Assembly: GCF_000485595.1 (NCBI RefSeq)
Contig: NW_014577266.1
Coordinates: forward strand, 86,516-123,413
Source of the DNA: Priapulus caudatus
Lineage: Eukaryota > Priapulida > Priapulimorpha > Priapulimorphida > Priapulidae
Direction: 5' to 3'
Length of the DNA stretch: 36,898 bases
Shown here one piece after another: positions 11,344 to 24,787 of this stretch. Under the pieces are notes generated by a model. It saw nothing but the letters and a program-made list of their open reading frames with translations, ran no database searches and had not been told where the DNA came from. Numbering within the stretch: the stretch's first letter is position 1; each line of letters opens with the position of its first letter. Both the position numbers and the translations under genes were made by a program.

Positions 11344-12723
11344 TTATTATAGTCTTAGATGGCCTAAATGCCAATTTAAATATCTGCATATGAATTTGCT
11401 ACCTTATTAGAAATATCGTGTTAAATTAACCTCATTTCGTCATGGTCCAAAAAACCCTGTCCTCCTCATATAATGATAAAAGTGAAATGAGATGGATGGG
11501 TGTAAACGAAGGAGGTCATCATTCTTATATAGTAGACAAGCAGGGGTGAAACTAAAGACGATGGGTATAGCAACAGGAAACAAATAGTTAAAAAAATCAA
11601 GTCAAAATAGAAAGGTTAGAAAGTAAAGATAGGTAGTTATAGAACAGAAGACAAACATCCGAAACGGGTTATAGTTCAATAAAGGAAAGAAACCACACTT
11701 TACCCTGCATTCTAACCAATCGCGGCACGCGTTATAACTGCATTATTCGAAATTATTATTTTTTAAATGATGAGACTTAAATGGATAAATGTTCATAAGA
11801 CTTAATCCCTATTGTTGTGTATAACCTAGTGCGGCAACCACTTTAATAAGTATTTAATATATAATTGTTCTCCTAAAAGTAGTTGAACTGCACACGGCAA
11901 GTACGGGAAATACGAACGACAGCTGCATGAGGACTTCTGAACACGAGGCGCCGACCCATGCACACAGGTGTCAGATTTCACTAAAAACAGAATCCAGCCT
12001 GAAAATGTCAAGACAAAATAAATTATATAGGCGCGCGTGTGAATCAGTATAGCTGATGGGAAATCCGCAGAACGCGACCATCGATCAGCCTATTCAGCCT
12101 AGATCACATTTCGTCTGATCGCTTCAGCAAAATCAGTGGGGCATGCTTCAAACCGAGGAGTAAAGCCTGGCGCCATTTTTTCTGTCACTGAGAGTTATTT
12201 ACTGCGACACATGTACATAGACATGCCGCTACTATTGCTATGGATTTATACGAAGCATACACCCATCCACGTCGCCCTACTAATTAATTGATCATTACTT
12301 TTGACACGCTTCTGTGGGCGTTTGCAAGAGATTAGCGCCATGAGATGGATTGTACCATGCAGCAGCTGTATTCGATCTGCCAAACAAAATGTTACCGAAG
12401 GTTCACTAGCAAAAACAATGATAAAATCGAGTTTATATTGAAAAAAAAGAAACTTAACTTAAAAATGCGCCTGATAGAGCAGTACTGTGAAAAATAGTGA
12501 CGTCATGAGTCAGTGGATACTGCGTCGTCGTATACTAGCTTCTAACGGTTTGAGTGTTTTTATAAAAACCTTGCCCCTGTTTGGTGTAAAATGCAGAGCA
12601 TAGTCTGATCAGCTCCACGATTTAAATAACCAATGACGCCAGTCTTGACTTCCTGGAGGAATACCGATCGACCACACGCCTCCAAGACATCACGCGGCCC
12701 TGGTCTCTATCTGTACCATAGTC
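11344..12723. other. Unassigned sequence
   Basis: Only short open frames without recognisable motifs; nothing else seen. Confidence 0.4.
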
Positions 12724-12779
12724 ATCAGAAGTAGATAATAGGGAATTATTCCCTATATTCCTTATTATCTACTTCTGAT
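12724..12779. other. 56-bp near-perfect palindrome
   Basis: ATCAGAAGTAGATAATAGGGA at the left pairs with TCCTTATTATCTACTTCTGAT at the right with one mismatch, leaving a short AT-rich centre that itself contains GGGAATTATTCCC. It would form a long hairpin. It may be a very small MITE or a replication-slippage inverted duplication. No coding function. Confidence 0.85.
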
Positions 12780-14022
12780 AGTCATACAACGGCTGTCACC
12801 GAGCTTCAATACCGAGTGCTCACTATACTGTACACTTATGTCCACACAGAAAGCAATATGTGTATTTGCCTGATGGGATATGAAATGGAGTGATTTGATG
12901 CAACAGATATAGGCGTATTGTTGGAGAGCCAGACAGAATGGATGTTCCATTCATTCAGACCAGAGCTAACAGGGTTCTACATGCCACGTACCGTTGAATG
13001 AAGACAAGCTGGCAATGGCAGTCTACATCATGTGATGAACCCAGTCAGACAAGACTATATGAGGAGATGATTGTTGAATTATATGTTTATACGCTGTGTG
13101 CGTGTATATATAATTCCGTGTGTTCAGTACCAATAATATGATTTTCTCCGAGAAAACGTCATTTTCTCACGTAATGCCATTTGCGGTGGCATGTATTACT
13201 TCGACACCGCTTACTGTGTTGTAACTTGTTGTATTTGACTGGGCTGAGATATGTCTGACATAAATATATAAACGAAATAATTAACACAATTATTTAAATA
13301 TATATGCTATGACGCGACACAGAGTAAATACAGTTTACAAAGATTTTGGCGGACCCATTTCACACTCGCTTTAGATCTTGCTCGCATCGTTGCCGACCTA
13401 GTACTATCAAGAGCGCATTAACAATGTTAACACCTCGATGTCTTGCTAATTAAAAGTAGCCGCATCATTCCGCACGGAAAGCGCGGCTTGATGCAGCCCA
13501 AACGAGCTCCATTGCTCAAAGGAATTCACATGTCCAGACAGATTGTTCATCCCCCTACATGACCCACCAGCTCGGCACCCATACGTACCGCATACACATT
13601 ACAGGGTGACTTGGCCATTACTATAGTTTAATCAGTAAAAACTCAGCGCCAGTAACTCAGGAGCACATGCTGGTGCGTAACAAAGCTACCGGTAGGAGGA
13701 GTATATATAGCCATAAAATAAAAATGGACGCGGTGTGGGTTTTATACATACATAATTAAGTATATTACGCGAGTGCGATAACGCCGTCTAGCCCTGTATG
13801 TACTGTATGAATTATATGTTTCTACAACTATCAGCTATAATTGTACGACAAATAAAATAGCATGGTTGCGCACTTGCATTTTACGAGTCAGCTAGTGCAG
13901 GTCACAGATGAATCAGACACCAGAAAACCAGAAACACCGTGAACTCAATTTTTCACGGCGTGAATTATGCAGTCTGCTCTTGTAAATGCCTTCGTGCGTG
14001 CATACGTGCACCCGTGTTTGCA
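12780..14022. other. Unassigned sequence
   Basis: No gene or repeat family recognised. Confidence 0.4.
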
Positions 14023-14159
<137 letters not shown>

Positions 14160-14908
14160 GCCCCATCTCTTTACGTTACGTGATGCCCGCTTGTTTCATC
14201 TCAACATCACTGCCCGTGTGCAGCGTGATCGAGAGATGCGTGGAGCTTTATGGCATCAAGTTTGAATCCGCTTAAGACCTATATTGACATAGGCAATCTA
14301 GCCACATATGATACTCAGCAACGAGGTTGCGCCATTCGGGAATCATAAAACCCGAGATCTCCGCGAAACAACGACCGATATCCGGTCTCTTACTCACAAG
14401 TGATTGCTGACAGGTAACAGGTATCAACTAATAACTACCCCGTGATGAGCAGCAGCAGCTCCTTGACAAGTGGCAGGCGGCATGAAATATATTGATTGAA
14501 TGTAGAGATCCTACCTAGTAACTGACAAATAGTCAGTAACCGACAGAAACACGCCTTAGCCAGGAGCTACCGTACGTGCCAGTACAATACAGGACATCGT
14601 GACTGCCGATACATATATACGCACCTAATCACTTCAACCCACGGTCACGGTACCTATATACAGTTACGCATAACGAATTTAACGTCTCCTTCTTTATTAT
14701 AAGGCAGTAACTAACTTATCGCAAATTCACATGCTCGGTCTCTACAGGCATCTCTCGCAGATAGATAAGCAGCCAGGAATAGCTGAACGCATATTTCGAG
14801 CACTTCATTCGCTACACATCCACACTACGTGTGTAATAGCTACAGCCGCTGCCTCCTGGGCAGAGCGGATCGACTGCCAAGAAACAAAGCGCCGACTATG
14901 GTTCACCA
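14160..14908. other. Unassigned sequence
   Basis: Includes an open frame from 14731 that runs into the MITE at 14909. No recognised domain, so it is not called as a gene. Confidence 0.4.
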
Positions 14909-15082
14909 TCGTACTCAGAAATAATTATTTTTACCGCGGGAAAAATAATTTAACCACGCTAAAATTACAGCCATTTTTACCCAATCAGAGTCCTTGTTAC
15001 ACATAATTTAAGTGCGGCAAAAATAATTTTCCCGCGGTTAAATTACTCTTACCGCTGTAACGATAATTATTTCCGAGTACGA
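14909..15082. mobile_element. 174-bp MITE-like foldback
   Basis: The ends TCGTACTCAGAAATAATTAT (left) and ATAATTATTTCCGAGTACGA (right) are inverted copies with one mismatch. Further in, CCGCGGGAAAAATAATTTAA pairs with TTTTCCCGCGGTTAAAT in offset inverted order, so most of the element can fold back. Its length and lack of coding capacity fit a miniature inverted-repeat transposable element. Target duplication is not clear from the flanks. Confidence 0.8.
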
Positions 15083-15902
15083 CGACCAACCACCGCCGAC
15101 AGCAGCAGCGAGAATCAGCCAGGCTCCCCGCGCGACGCTACGACGCATGTACAGTCGCACGCGACGCACAACATCGTATATTACACGCGCGTCAACGTAT
15201 AGACGCGATAACAGCCGCCATCAGAGCTGCTAGTGCTCGCGCGCGCGCGTATATAGGCAGCAGCCTCGGCTATAGTGGCAATACGCGACCGTTCGACTCC
15301 TGCTGATGACAAGCCTACTGCTATTACACGTTCAAGCACCCGCTGGCAATCAATCAGAAACACATCAACATCTTGTTAACACGCACGTATTCCACTGCAG
15401 TGATCAGCTGACAGTTTTATTTTCCAACTGCAACCCGCAGGACGCTATCATGCGCAAAAGACCTTGTCAGCAGCCGGTAAAGGCGTGCAAACGAGAGGCT
15501 GCCACGAAAAGAAATTGCATCTTACCCGGTTCACTTCTGACGGAAAAACTAGAAAAACGCAGACAATTATTATGTTTTTACAGCCGATGTATTTTCGACC
15601 ATAGTAGGAGAGACGTGTATAGGAGTGCGGCCGCATTCGCTCTTTATAGCAGCGCATATGGCTCCTCTATACCGCAATTACCAATATCCAACTGCTTCTC
15701 AAATTTACGCATTTGCCTCTCGTAAAATATTGCATGTCTGACTTTGCAGCTTCCTGTAATTACGAGGCATGCGATATTGACTGCATCGATTTTACAGGGT
15801 GGGGGAATAATTTCACGCCTGAAACTAACTCGTGCAAAAAAGGGATAATGCGCTCTCCGATAACAAAGTGCTGGCTTCCTACAGCATACGGGCCTGACTG
15901 CA
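15083..15902. other. Unassigned; open frame 15306-15725 not recognised
   Basis: A 139-codon plus-strand open frame (15306-15725) is the longest non-repetitive one here. It shows no signal peptide, domain or compositional sign of being a gene, and overlapping minus-strand frames of similar length exist. I do not call it a gene. Confidence 0.4.
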
Positions 15903-15934
<32 letters not shown>

Positions 15935-15941
15935 GCTGCTG
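15903..15941. repeat. (CTG)n trinucleotide repeat
   Basis: About ten CTG units (poly-Cys, poly-Gln or poly-Ala depending on frame). The flanking open frames give no support for an encoded homopolymer tract. Confidence 0.9.
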
Positions 15942-16630
15942 CCATTGATGCTGACGCCGCGCACTATAAGCACTGTATGATGACGGGGCTTCTGAATGCC
16001 AGGGCATGTGGGTGTGTTTGTCTGTGCATTTAAACGGCACCCACTATTAGCCAATTATCGATGCTGCTGTCTACTTCTACGTAAAAGGGGTAAACCATTC
16101 ACACACTCTCACATTCCCATTTCCGAGGCTTAGTATCAGTGCGTCTGACGGTACTCCATGCACGTCAGACGTGTTAGGCATGGTGAAGCGCTGTAGGCGA
16201 ATCGAAAATAGCAGAACCAAATTGGAAAGAAGCCACTACCCTGGAGCGATGTAACACCGATTACGATTTATATAGAAGTGAAGGGAAATCATATAAATTA
16301 TACCTACAGGTACTATAGCAAACACAATTCAGTCAGCTAGCTACACGCTGAGCGCGTAACCCTCTCCCATTTTAGTGAAGGAAAAATTAGGCGGGTGTTG
16401 CTTTGAATCCTTTCGTTTGTTTGGCCACTGATTGTGTGTTATTGGGATATTGTGACGTAATTTACGCGTCTTGAGCACTCGTAATTGCGATATAAGACAT
16501 AAAACGTCAAGCAAGCGGTTAACACATCCCAATGCATTTGGAGACAATCAAGGCAATAAAATGCGCGCACGCATACACATGCACCCCTCACCCAATACTT
16601 TCCTTGATGCACGAACCCACATATAAATGT
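15942..16630. other. Unassigned sequence
   Basis: No recognisable gene or repeat. Confidence 0.4.
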
Positions 16631-16809
16631 GTATGTATATATATATATATATATAATATATATAATATGTATTATATATATATATATATATATATATAAC
16701 ATATTTATATCATTATCATATATATTATGTTATAGTATAATATATTCTATATTTATATATCTCTATATATTATATATAATTATATATATATGTGTCACTT
16801 GTGTATGCG

Positions 16810-16842
<33 letters not shown>

Positions 16843-16853
16843 TTCGTACGTGT
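16631..16853. repeat. AT-rich dinucleotide tract plus (TGCG)n
   Basis: Imperfect (TA)n from about 16634 to 16793 followed by (GTGC/TGCG)n at about 16808-16844. The layout mirrors 10609-10877 in reverse complement (TGCG next to TA), a recurring pairing in this window. Confidence 0.9.
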
Positions 16854-17770
16854 ATTGTATGTATATATTCGGTTTCCCCAGTTCCTTTTTGCGAGAAAAG
16901 CGTGCAACGGGCAACGCAACGCACACATTATCAATGGGTTTCTAATGGTCACTTTGTATGGACATAGCAGGGCAGTGGCATTTAGAAAAAGATGCATCAA
17001 TCCGGTGCGTCTGCAATGATCATGTCGCATGGCGTATAAAACCTGCTTCATGTAAACCGGCTATCTCTGTAATAAGTCGCTGCACACGAGCCACGCACGG
17101 GCTACATACCCTATCAAATTACATCTCCTATGACCCGGCATTAAGCCTCCCCATAGGGCCGATCATGATTGATGGCTGTAACATGTACACATTGGTTATA
17201 CATGATAACGCCGCTCGCACTCAATCTCACGGTGCATATATATATATATATACAGCGATGTGCGTTGTCGGTAGTGCAGAGAGACTCGGCGTATATAACA
17301 ACTGTGTATAGGGATTGAAAACTTGAATTATTGGTGATCTCTGGATCGTGGGCGACACGTGGGAACATGGTTTATGGATTTTCCTGGCACTACCCTGGCG
17401 CCATCTTGCATATTCTCAGCATGATAAATGGAATACTGTCCCCCCAAAACATCTTCGCAGAGGTCTCTCTTTTTATTTTACTATTTCCTTTTTTAAACGG
17501 GTCCCCGGCCCCGTTACTTTCCACCTACTCTCCATTACGTTTCATACGACCTCATTTGCATCTCCTCGGTATAACCTTTCCTGTCAGTATGACCTTAAAC
17601 CCAGCAATCACGAACAAAACCTCCTTCCTTGCCCCCCCAGCGTTACCTATCATCCAAATCGTTTCATCATCTAAATTAACCTCAGCAAGTAACCTCTTGC
17701 TAAATCGATGCTAGCCAATAGTCACAGGCTTACAGCGACACAAAAAAGGCACGTCGGTTTGTTAACACCA
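16854..17770. other. Unassigned; short (TA)n at 17236-17251
   Basis: Open frames at 17331-17714 and 17348-17674 overlap in different frames, and neither shows a recognised domain. The plus strand is pyrimidine-rich from about 17455 to 17650. Confidence 0.4.
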
Positions 17771-17819
17771 GGGGGCTGTCGTCAGAAACATCGTAAATTT
17801 TGTTTCCGACAACGCCCCC
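17771..17819. other. Imperfect inverted repeat next to poly-C
   Basis: GGGGGCTGTCGTCAGAAACA pairs with TGTTTCCGACAACGCCCCC across about 10 bp. GGTTTGTTAACA / GGTTTGTTGATG sequences flank it in direct orientation, reminiscent of a tiny foldback, and a C-run follows. Confidence 0.6.
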
Positions 17820-18015
17820 CCCCCCGGTTTGTTGATGAGAGAAAATGTTGATTCTCCGAATTGCTTCGCAAGCAGCCAGTGCGAACTATAGTAGCTACAT
17901 GATAACGTACAGCTATAAGGGTTTACACCGGCAAGGAAGTGAAAGGATAGCGAGTGATCATAGAGTAAATGTGAGAGAAAAAGGGCGACAGGGGACAGGA
18001 AGATCTATAGGGGAC

Positions 18016-18223
<208 letters not shown>

Positions 18224-18500
18224 NNNNNNNNNNNNNNNNNNNNNNNNNNNNNNNNNNNNNNNNNNNNNNNNNNNNNNNNNNNNNNNNNNNNNNNNNNNNN
18301 NNNNNNNNNNNNNNNNNNNNNNNNNNNNNNNNNNNNNNNNNNNNNNNNNNNNNNNNNNNNNNNNNNNNNNNNNNNNNNNNNNNNNNNNNNNNNNNNNNNN
18401 NNNNNNNNNNNNNNNNNNNNNNNNNNNNNNNNNNNNNNNNNNNNNNNNNNNNNNNNNNNNNNNNNNNNNNNNNNNNNNNNNNNNNNNNNNNNNNNNNNNN
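18224..18500. other. Assembly gap (277 N)
   Basis: Unresolved bases inside the GA array, most likely because the repeat could not be assembled; the true length is unknown. Confidence 1.

Positions 18501-18576
<76 letters not shown>
18501..18576. repeat. (GA)n microsatellite, right of gap
   Basis: Continuation of the GA array, then GAAAGAGCGAAAG sequence. Open frames across the gap are artefacts. Confidence 0.97.
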
Positions 18577-18580
<4 letters not shown>

Positions 18581-20570
18581 CGAAAGAGGCGAGAGCCGAG
18601 TAAAACAAGAGACATGAGACAAAGACAGATAAAAAGCAACCTTCTCAGTACAATTTAGATTATTAACTGAGATTACGAAACCATTTTATAAAACACATAC
18701 CATATATAAAACCATATAGTAAAACACAAGTAGAAATATCTGAAAAAGATTACATAAACCAATAAGGGCTAATGCATCCAGATTATATCAAGCGAGATGC
18801 AGCAAAAGAAAGAGCAGCCATGTATGCCACAGACACCACTCATAACTATGAGGCAGATCTGTTAGGAGAGCTAATCTAAAATCAGACACCCCTTATATGC
18901 TAATCGGACCACAACGAGAGCACCTACGATTCGACTCTCGCAGTTGTGGAAGCTGTACTTGTTAAATATGGGACCAGCTAGCTATGCCGCTTATATACCC
19001 CGACGCTCAATCTCCAAATCTAGCAGCAGGCTAGATGTGCTAAATATGTGCTATCTAGCAGCAGACTATGTGCGTGCGTACGCCATAACGCTAGCTGAGC
19101 AGCCGTCCAAATCCATAGCAGCACATCTTGCGAAGCTCTCATGCAATATACGTAGCTCTTGGATGAACCGACGCTTTACTTGTACATAAGAAACGTTAAA
19201 TTCTCTGCCGTCGCGCCTTCCAATTGTTTGCAGCCCGAAATAACATGCTTAAATTTGAGTTTTAGGAAAGGTGAACTTTATTAACAATAGTACTTATTGG
19301 TGATAATTCAATGACGCACGAGTGTAATGTAAATCCAAATCAAGTGATAAGTTCATCATAAAATAGTGATTAGTTCAGTTAAAGATAATAAACTCGTAGA
19401 GGATTTAATAGGATACGTCAATATATCTGAAGTAGGACATTTCTGAACAGTTATAGTGACTGTATGAGATTTCAGTCTGGCAGTGACTCCTATAATATTT
19501 CATGATTCTGGTCATCTTGAGAGAAAGAAGCTCGAAAATCAGAGTTAGCGAGAACATTCAAGACAATGGTTTAAACTTAAAAAACTGAGAAATAACTCGA
19601 ACTTTAATTGGGGAGATGGGTATAGCAGCCTTTAAAAGGATCCTCCCATGAATATTGATGTTTATATTGTATGCCCTATATCCAATACGGGTAAGTATTA
19701 GTCGGCAAACTTAGAGGTGTAAGTGGACCTATATTTAACACTACGTACAAAGTACCTCCATGTTGGCACGAATTGATACCAAACCTAACGTCCTAAAGAT
19801 ATACTTAAACATATAGTGGTGTTTCAAATATTTCACGAGGTGCTGGTTTTGCATTGCAACTACGATCAGCATAAAAAACATGTGAAAATCCAGGTCCACA
19901 TAGAACTTGCGAGTTTTAGACGAAGCCACTACAAGTATCTGCTAGTTTCTTTCTGCGAGTATTTTAGAAACTTGTAAAAAAAACAGCGGCGAATACGCAA
20001 TGCACCTAGGGCATACTACAACGAAAATCAGCCCAGATACGATTCCCCAAGCGACTATTGCCCATGCACACATTCGTGCCTACAGCTGCATCGCGAATCA
20101 ATTTCTAAAATTAGATGTTTAACTCGACGAAACCCGGCTTTACGTACAGATTTCAGTAGGAGCAACTAGCGCAGTCTCTATCTCACACGCTGAATGTGTG
20201 TGAAACATGGGCAGTATGTGACATATGGCTTAGCTACCGTGGGAAATACAGCTAGCTAAAGTAAATTAAACCTTTTTCTATTGTACATAAATTATTGACG
20301 AACTAGTGTGATCGACATCTGACCAGAAAAACGAACATCTTCCTTCCACGATACACTAATGCTTACAGTATAAAACTAGATGCAAAAACACTATATGACT
20401 AAAGTATTGATTAAACCCGCCAATCTTACATACACACTTTATGCTATTCATAATTGATATTGAAAATTTCCAGTGGCGCAAAATCGAAGGAATAATTAAG
20501 ATGCGTTGAGCTATGATCATAATTGCAGCAGATTTTAGTTCATCGTAATTTTCACTTGTATTCTTGTTTT
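18577..20570. other. Unassigned sequence
   Basis: No gene recognised; only short open frames. Generally AT-rich. Confidence 0.4.
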
Positions 20571-20615
20571 GGGTTAGGGTTAGGGTTAGGGTTAGGGTTA
20601 GGGTTAGGGTTAGGG
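20571..20615 (+). repeat. Interstitial telomeric repeat (TTAGGG)7.5
   Basis: 45 bp of perfect TTAGGG units, with no interruption, ending sharply at a CATATATATGGCACATATATATGTGGC tract. TTAGGG is the ancestral metazoan telomere repeat. The block is flanked by ordinary sequence on both sides, so it is interstitial, probably from repair of a double-strand break or microsatellite growth. Confidence 0.97.
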
Positions 20616-20655
20616 CATATATATGGCACATATATATGTGGCATATATATGTGTA
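20616..20655. repeat. CATATATATG(G/T) tandem/palindromic units
   Basis: Three CATATATATG-type units, each palindromic, placed directly after the telomeric array. Confidence 0.85.
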
Positions 20656-21202
20656 CGCCGCTAGTGCGGCATCTGTGAATTTAGCAAGTGAAAGCGTGCA
20701 GCAGTGCGTGTTATCAATGTGAATTTTACCTTTTATTCTACTTCTTCTCTACTAGTTTACCAGCAAGGCTTACGCACTACAATTGTCTGAATGCGTGTCT
20801 GAATTTGCCGACTTCCCTGTACGATTGATATTGACCGCCCGTTATCTTTTCATCGAACCACAGCGAGTTCTGATACCTTGTCCAAAACTAACTTCTTCAA
20901 TCGGGGGAAAGACTAATCCTTCTAGCTTTTTGCAGTAGCCGGACTGTGCCTCGCAATTCTTTATGCATGACGGGACCCACATCCCTCTACTTTCTTTAGC
21001 CTCCAGTCGAAATTTCTCGTTAGTATCGCCCAAAGCCACCCTTAGCACACGCCGCCACGGCTGTTCGTCTCCAGTTTCCGTCGCAGTGATGTAGCGCACA
21101 CACGTCTCAACTGCCAACCGATGAACGCCTTGCAGCTCACCATGCCACGCTTAACAGATCACTGGTCAGACAGGAGTCAAGCTGGCCGTCACCCGCTGCA
21201 CG
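20656..21202. other. Unassigned; 91-codon minus open frame 20842-21117
   Basis: The minus-strand frame over 20842-21117 has varied, protein-like composition with four cysteines, but I cannot place it in any family and see no clear splice pair. It could be a decayed exon or transposon fragment. Confidence 0.3.
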
Positions 21203-21346
21203 CACGCACACGCACACCCACGCACACACACACGCACGCACGCACGCGCGCACGCACACATACACACACGCGCGCACGCGCATGCGCACGCACACGCACA
21301 CGCACACGCACACGCACACGCACACGCACACGCGCATGCACGCAGG
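21203..21346. repeat. (ACGC)n/(CACACG)n compound microsatellite
   Basis: Alternating ACGC, CACA and a regular run of CACACG hexamers (about 21288-21330). Confidence 0.95.
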
Positions 21347-23520
21347 CATGTTACACAACTGAGCCATTAAGATTACGGTTATAAATATTTTCTAGTTCAC
21401 GCTTTGGTTTTGGCTTTGGTGTTGGCTTCTGGTCGTGTTACCATACACGACTATAAACGATGGGTTCGTGAGACCTTACCACTAAAAGGATTAACATCTC
21501 AACAGCTGCCACTTGCGCGAAAAAAAGAAAGATGATACTGTTCGTTGGGGGTAAAATTTAACTAAAAATTTGCCTATGGTGGACCGATCTTGAAGGCTTA
21601 CGGCGGAGGAGACAATGGGAGGAAAACAGGATGGGCAGAGGGAGGGAGGGGAACAAACGGTGGGGGTTGATAGGGGTGGCATATATCCCTATCAAGATGA
21701 CTTATTCCTGACTCCACCTTCATTCGGGTGAATTACGACCGTGCTCATCATCTGTGAGCGTGACTCAGTATTGACACCCCGCCCGCTGAGACTCTTCTGC
21801 ATTAACCCAAAACATTTGTACGGGATCAGACGATGCTTATAAAATAGATCAGCTTACTTCATCCAGGCAAATTCCAAGTAAAATACAAAGTGAATGCAGA
21901 ACACAAGAAGGGAACGAATCACTCGTATTAATAACCAAATATCTATTTCGTTAAAATATTTCACCTTTATTTGATGATGAATCTCACGGAAGGTGAAATT
22001 TGAAGTGAATAATTCTTGAAGTAATGACTTGCTCCATGCAAATTTATGTCATAGGGGTATCTAAATGCAAATTCGTAATTTTAACATTTAAATTTGCATT
22101 ACCTATCCACGGCCAGCTTCATATGAAAATTATCAAATTAGGGTAACTGTGGACACTTTATGTAGACATTTCGTTTGCATTTATGTTGAGCTAACTTTTA
22201 TTTACAAAATATAACCAATGTAGTTCAATATAAACATGTTTTTACATGTTTTTTACATGCATTTTTCACGTATGCGAACATTTTCACTCAAATATAGTCG
22301 TTATTGAGATACATGCACACGTGATTGCGATCCATGTACATGTACACACGGTTTATGTACATGTACATGTGTATGTACAAGTGACAAAGATACATACAGA
22401 CATGATGGCTGTACGTGTATCTACAGGTGATTTAGCCGCATGCACACATTACTGAGATGTGAATGCGGTGTACGCATGCGATGCAAGTACATGCTGCAGT
22501 GACACATATGCATCATGAGTCTGCAACACACAGACATATTAGCCTGTTATAAATGCACACAAACCTGTGCCAGCGACTGATACATATCTACAGTATGAAC
22601 CTGTGTATAGTGTGCAAACCTGTATATATAGTATACAGTTATGAATCGCTTAAAGCGGTTTTAGTATCTATGATACACCATAACATGGTTTTTTAATTAA
22701 CGGCCCTTTTACTCTGGACAGATTTTCTATATTGTCCGAAAGACGGTCCACGTCACCACGGTGAATGCGACAGCGACAGTAATATGAGCAGCAGCAACCC
22801 TTCCTGGTATTATATACCACAATTAATTCCCACGTGTTTTCAAATTCATATAGGCTCGCTGTTTTCAGTTTTCAGGTTCGCTCATTTTAGTTCTGCAGAT
22901 TCTTGGTATCAAAAAATTGAAATATAAAATTAATGACTATTTTATTCAATACTATGATACTATATGGCAAGCTAAAAATCTGTGCAAATCTAGATTGCTT
23001 TGACGTCGGCATATTTCCTATTATCCATGCAGTCCAACACTCGCTCGTCTCCTCGATGCACGCATTTCTATGATATTACATGAATTTAAACAAATATAAA
23101 CAAATGAATACGCTTTAACACGATTTCAGCTAACACGGTGACTTTCGGGGACGCGTCTGTCGAGTTAAACGAGTTTTAACAGACTACACAGGTTCACGCA
23201 AGCTTACAACGATTGTACATGTTATCATTACTGTGATACAATTACACACTACATCGGTAATACATATAATATGCAGACGTAATTCAACCTAATACATGCC
23301 GCCACTGCGTATCACTGATCGCATGTGACTACGAGGCATGTAAACAAGAATGGCATGACTTAGGCATATAGAAGACATCAGAATAGACTGGTTATGAATT
23401 AAGTGCTCATAACGAGCAAACGAGGAAGTATGAAAATAATTATACACCGAGAAAGAGCAGAAGCGGGATAGATAAAAATAATAGAGAGAATGGGAGAGAG
23501 TGAGAAACAGATTTATAAAG
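21347..23520. other. Unassigned; TACATGTA-rich patch 22310-22385
   Basis: No gene seen. The patch at 22310-22385 contains repeated ACATGTACA and GTACATGTAC palindromic units. AT-rich flanks. Confidence 0.4.
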
Positions 23521-24300
<780 letters not shown>

Positions 24301-24724
24301 GAGAGAGCGAGAGCTAGAGAGCCAGATAGAGAGGGAGAGAAAGAGAGAAAGAGAGATGCGGCAATGGAGCGGCAATGCAGAGTTAGGCAGACATACTGTA
24401 GTGAGCGAGATTCTACTGCAGATATCCGCCCGCTCCGCTACGTTTGAAACTCAGATACGCGAGAGCTAAATTTTCCACACGCTAATAAACCTAGTAATAA
24501 GGGCCGCTCCAGATGAATGAATCTGAAACATTTCGCCCAGCTGCCGGCATGGTGTAAATAATGGTGTACTGTCGTAATTGGTTTTCTGCGAAAAGGTCAC
24601 GCCCATGAACACCCTTTGGCTCTAGCTTTCAAGAGCGAGGCATCACATCTCCCCCGCTTTCACTCCCCCGAAACGAAAAGCTGCCGGTTCGACATACACT
24701 GTGCACATGGCTGCTGTGGATGCT
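24301..24724. other. Unassigned sequence
   Basis: Purine-rich GAGA tail to about 24355, then no recognisable feature. Confidence 0.4.
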
Positions 24725-24787
24725 ATCAAGAATCCATAATAGAAAATTTTAGACTATTTCAGACATTTTCTATTATGGACTCTTGAT
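24725..24787. other. 23-bp inverted repeat hairpin
   Basis: ATCAAGAATCCATAATAG + AAAAT pairs with ATTTTCTATTATGGAC + TCTTGAT with one mismatch and a 17-bp loop. Like the 12724-12779 palindrome it has AT-rich arms and no coding capacity; it may be a short MITE remnant. Confidence 0.85.

Noticed and set aside
15306-15725. 139-codon open frame as a gene
   Set aside because: No domain, no splice or promoter support, and competing open frames on the other strand.
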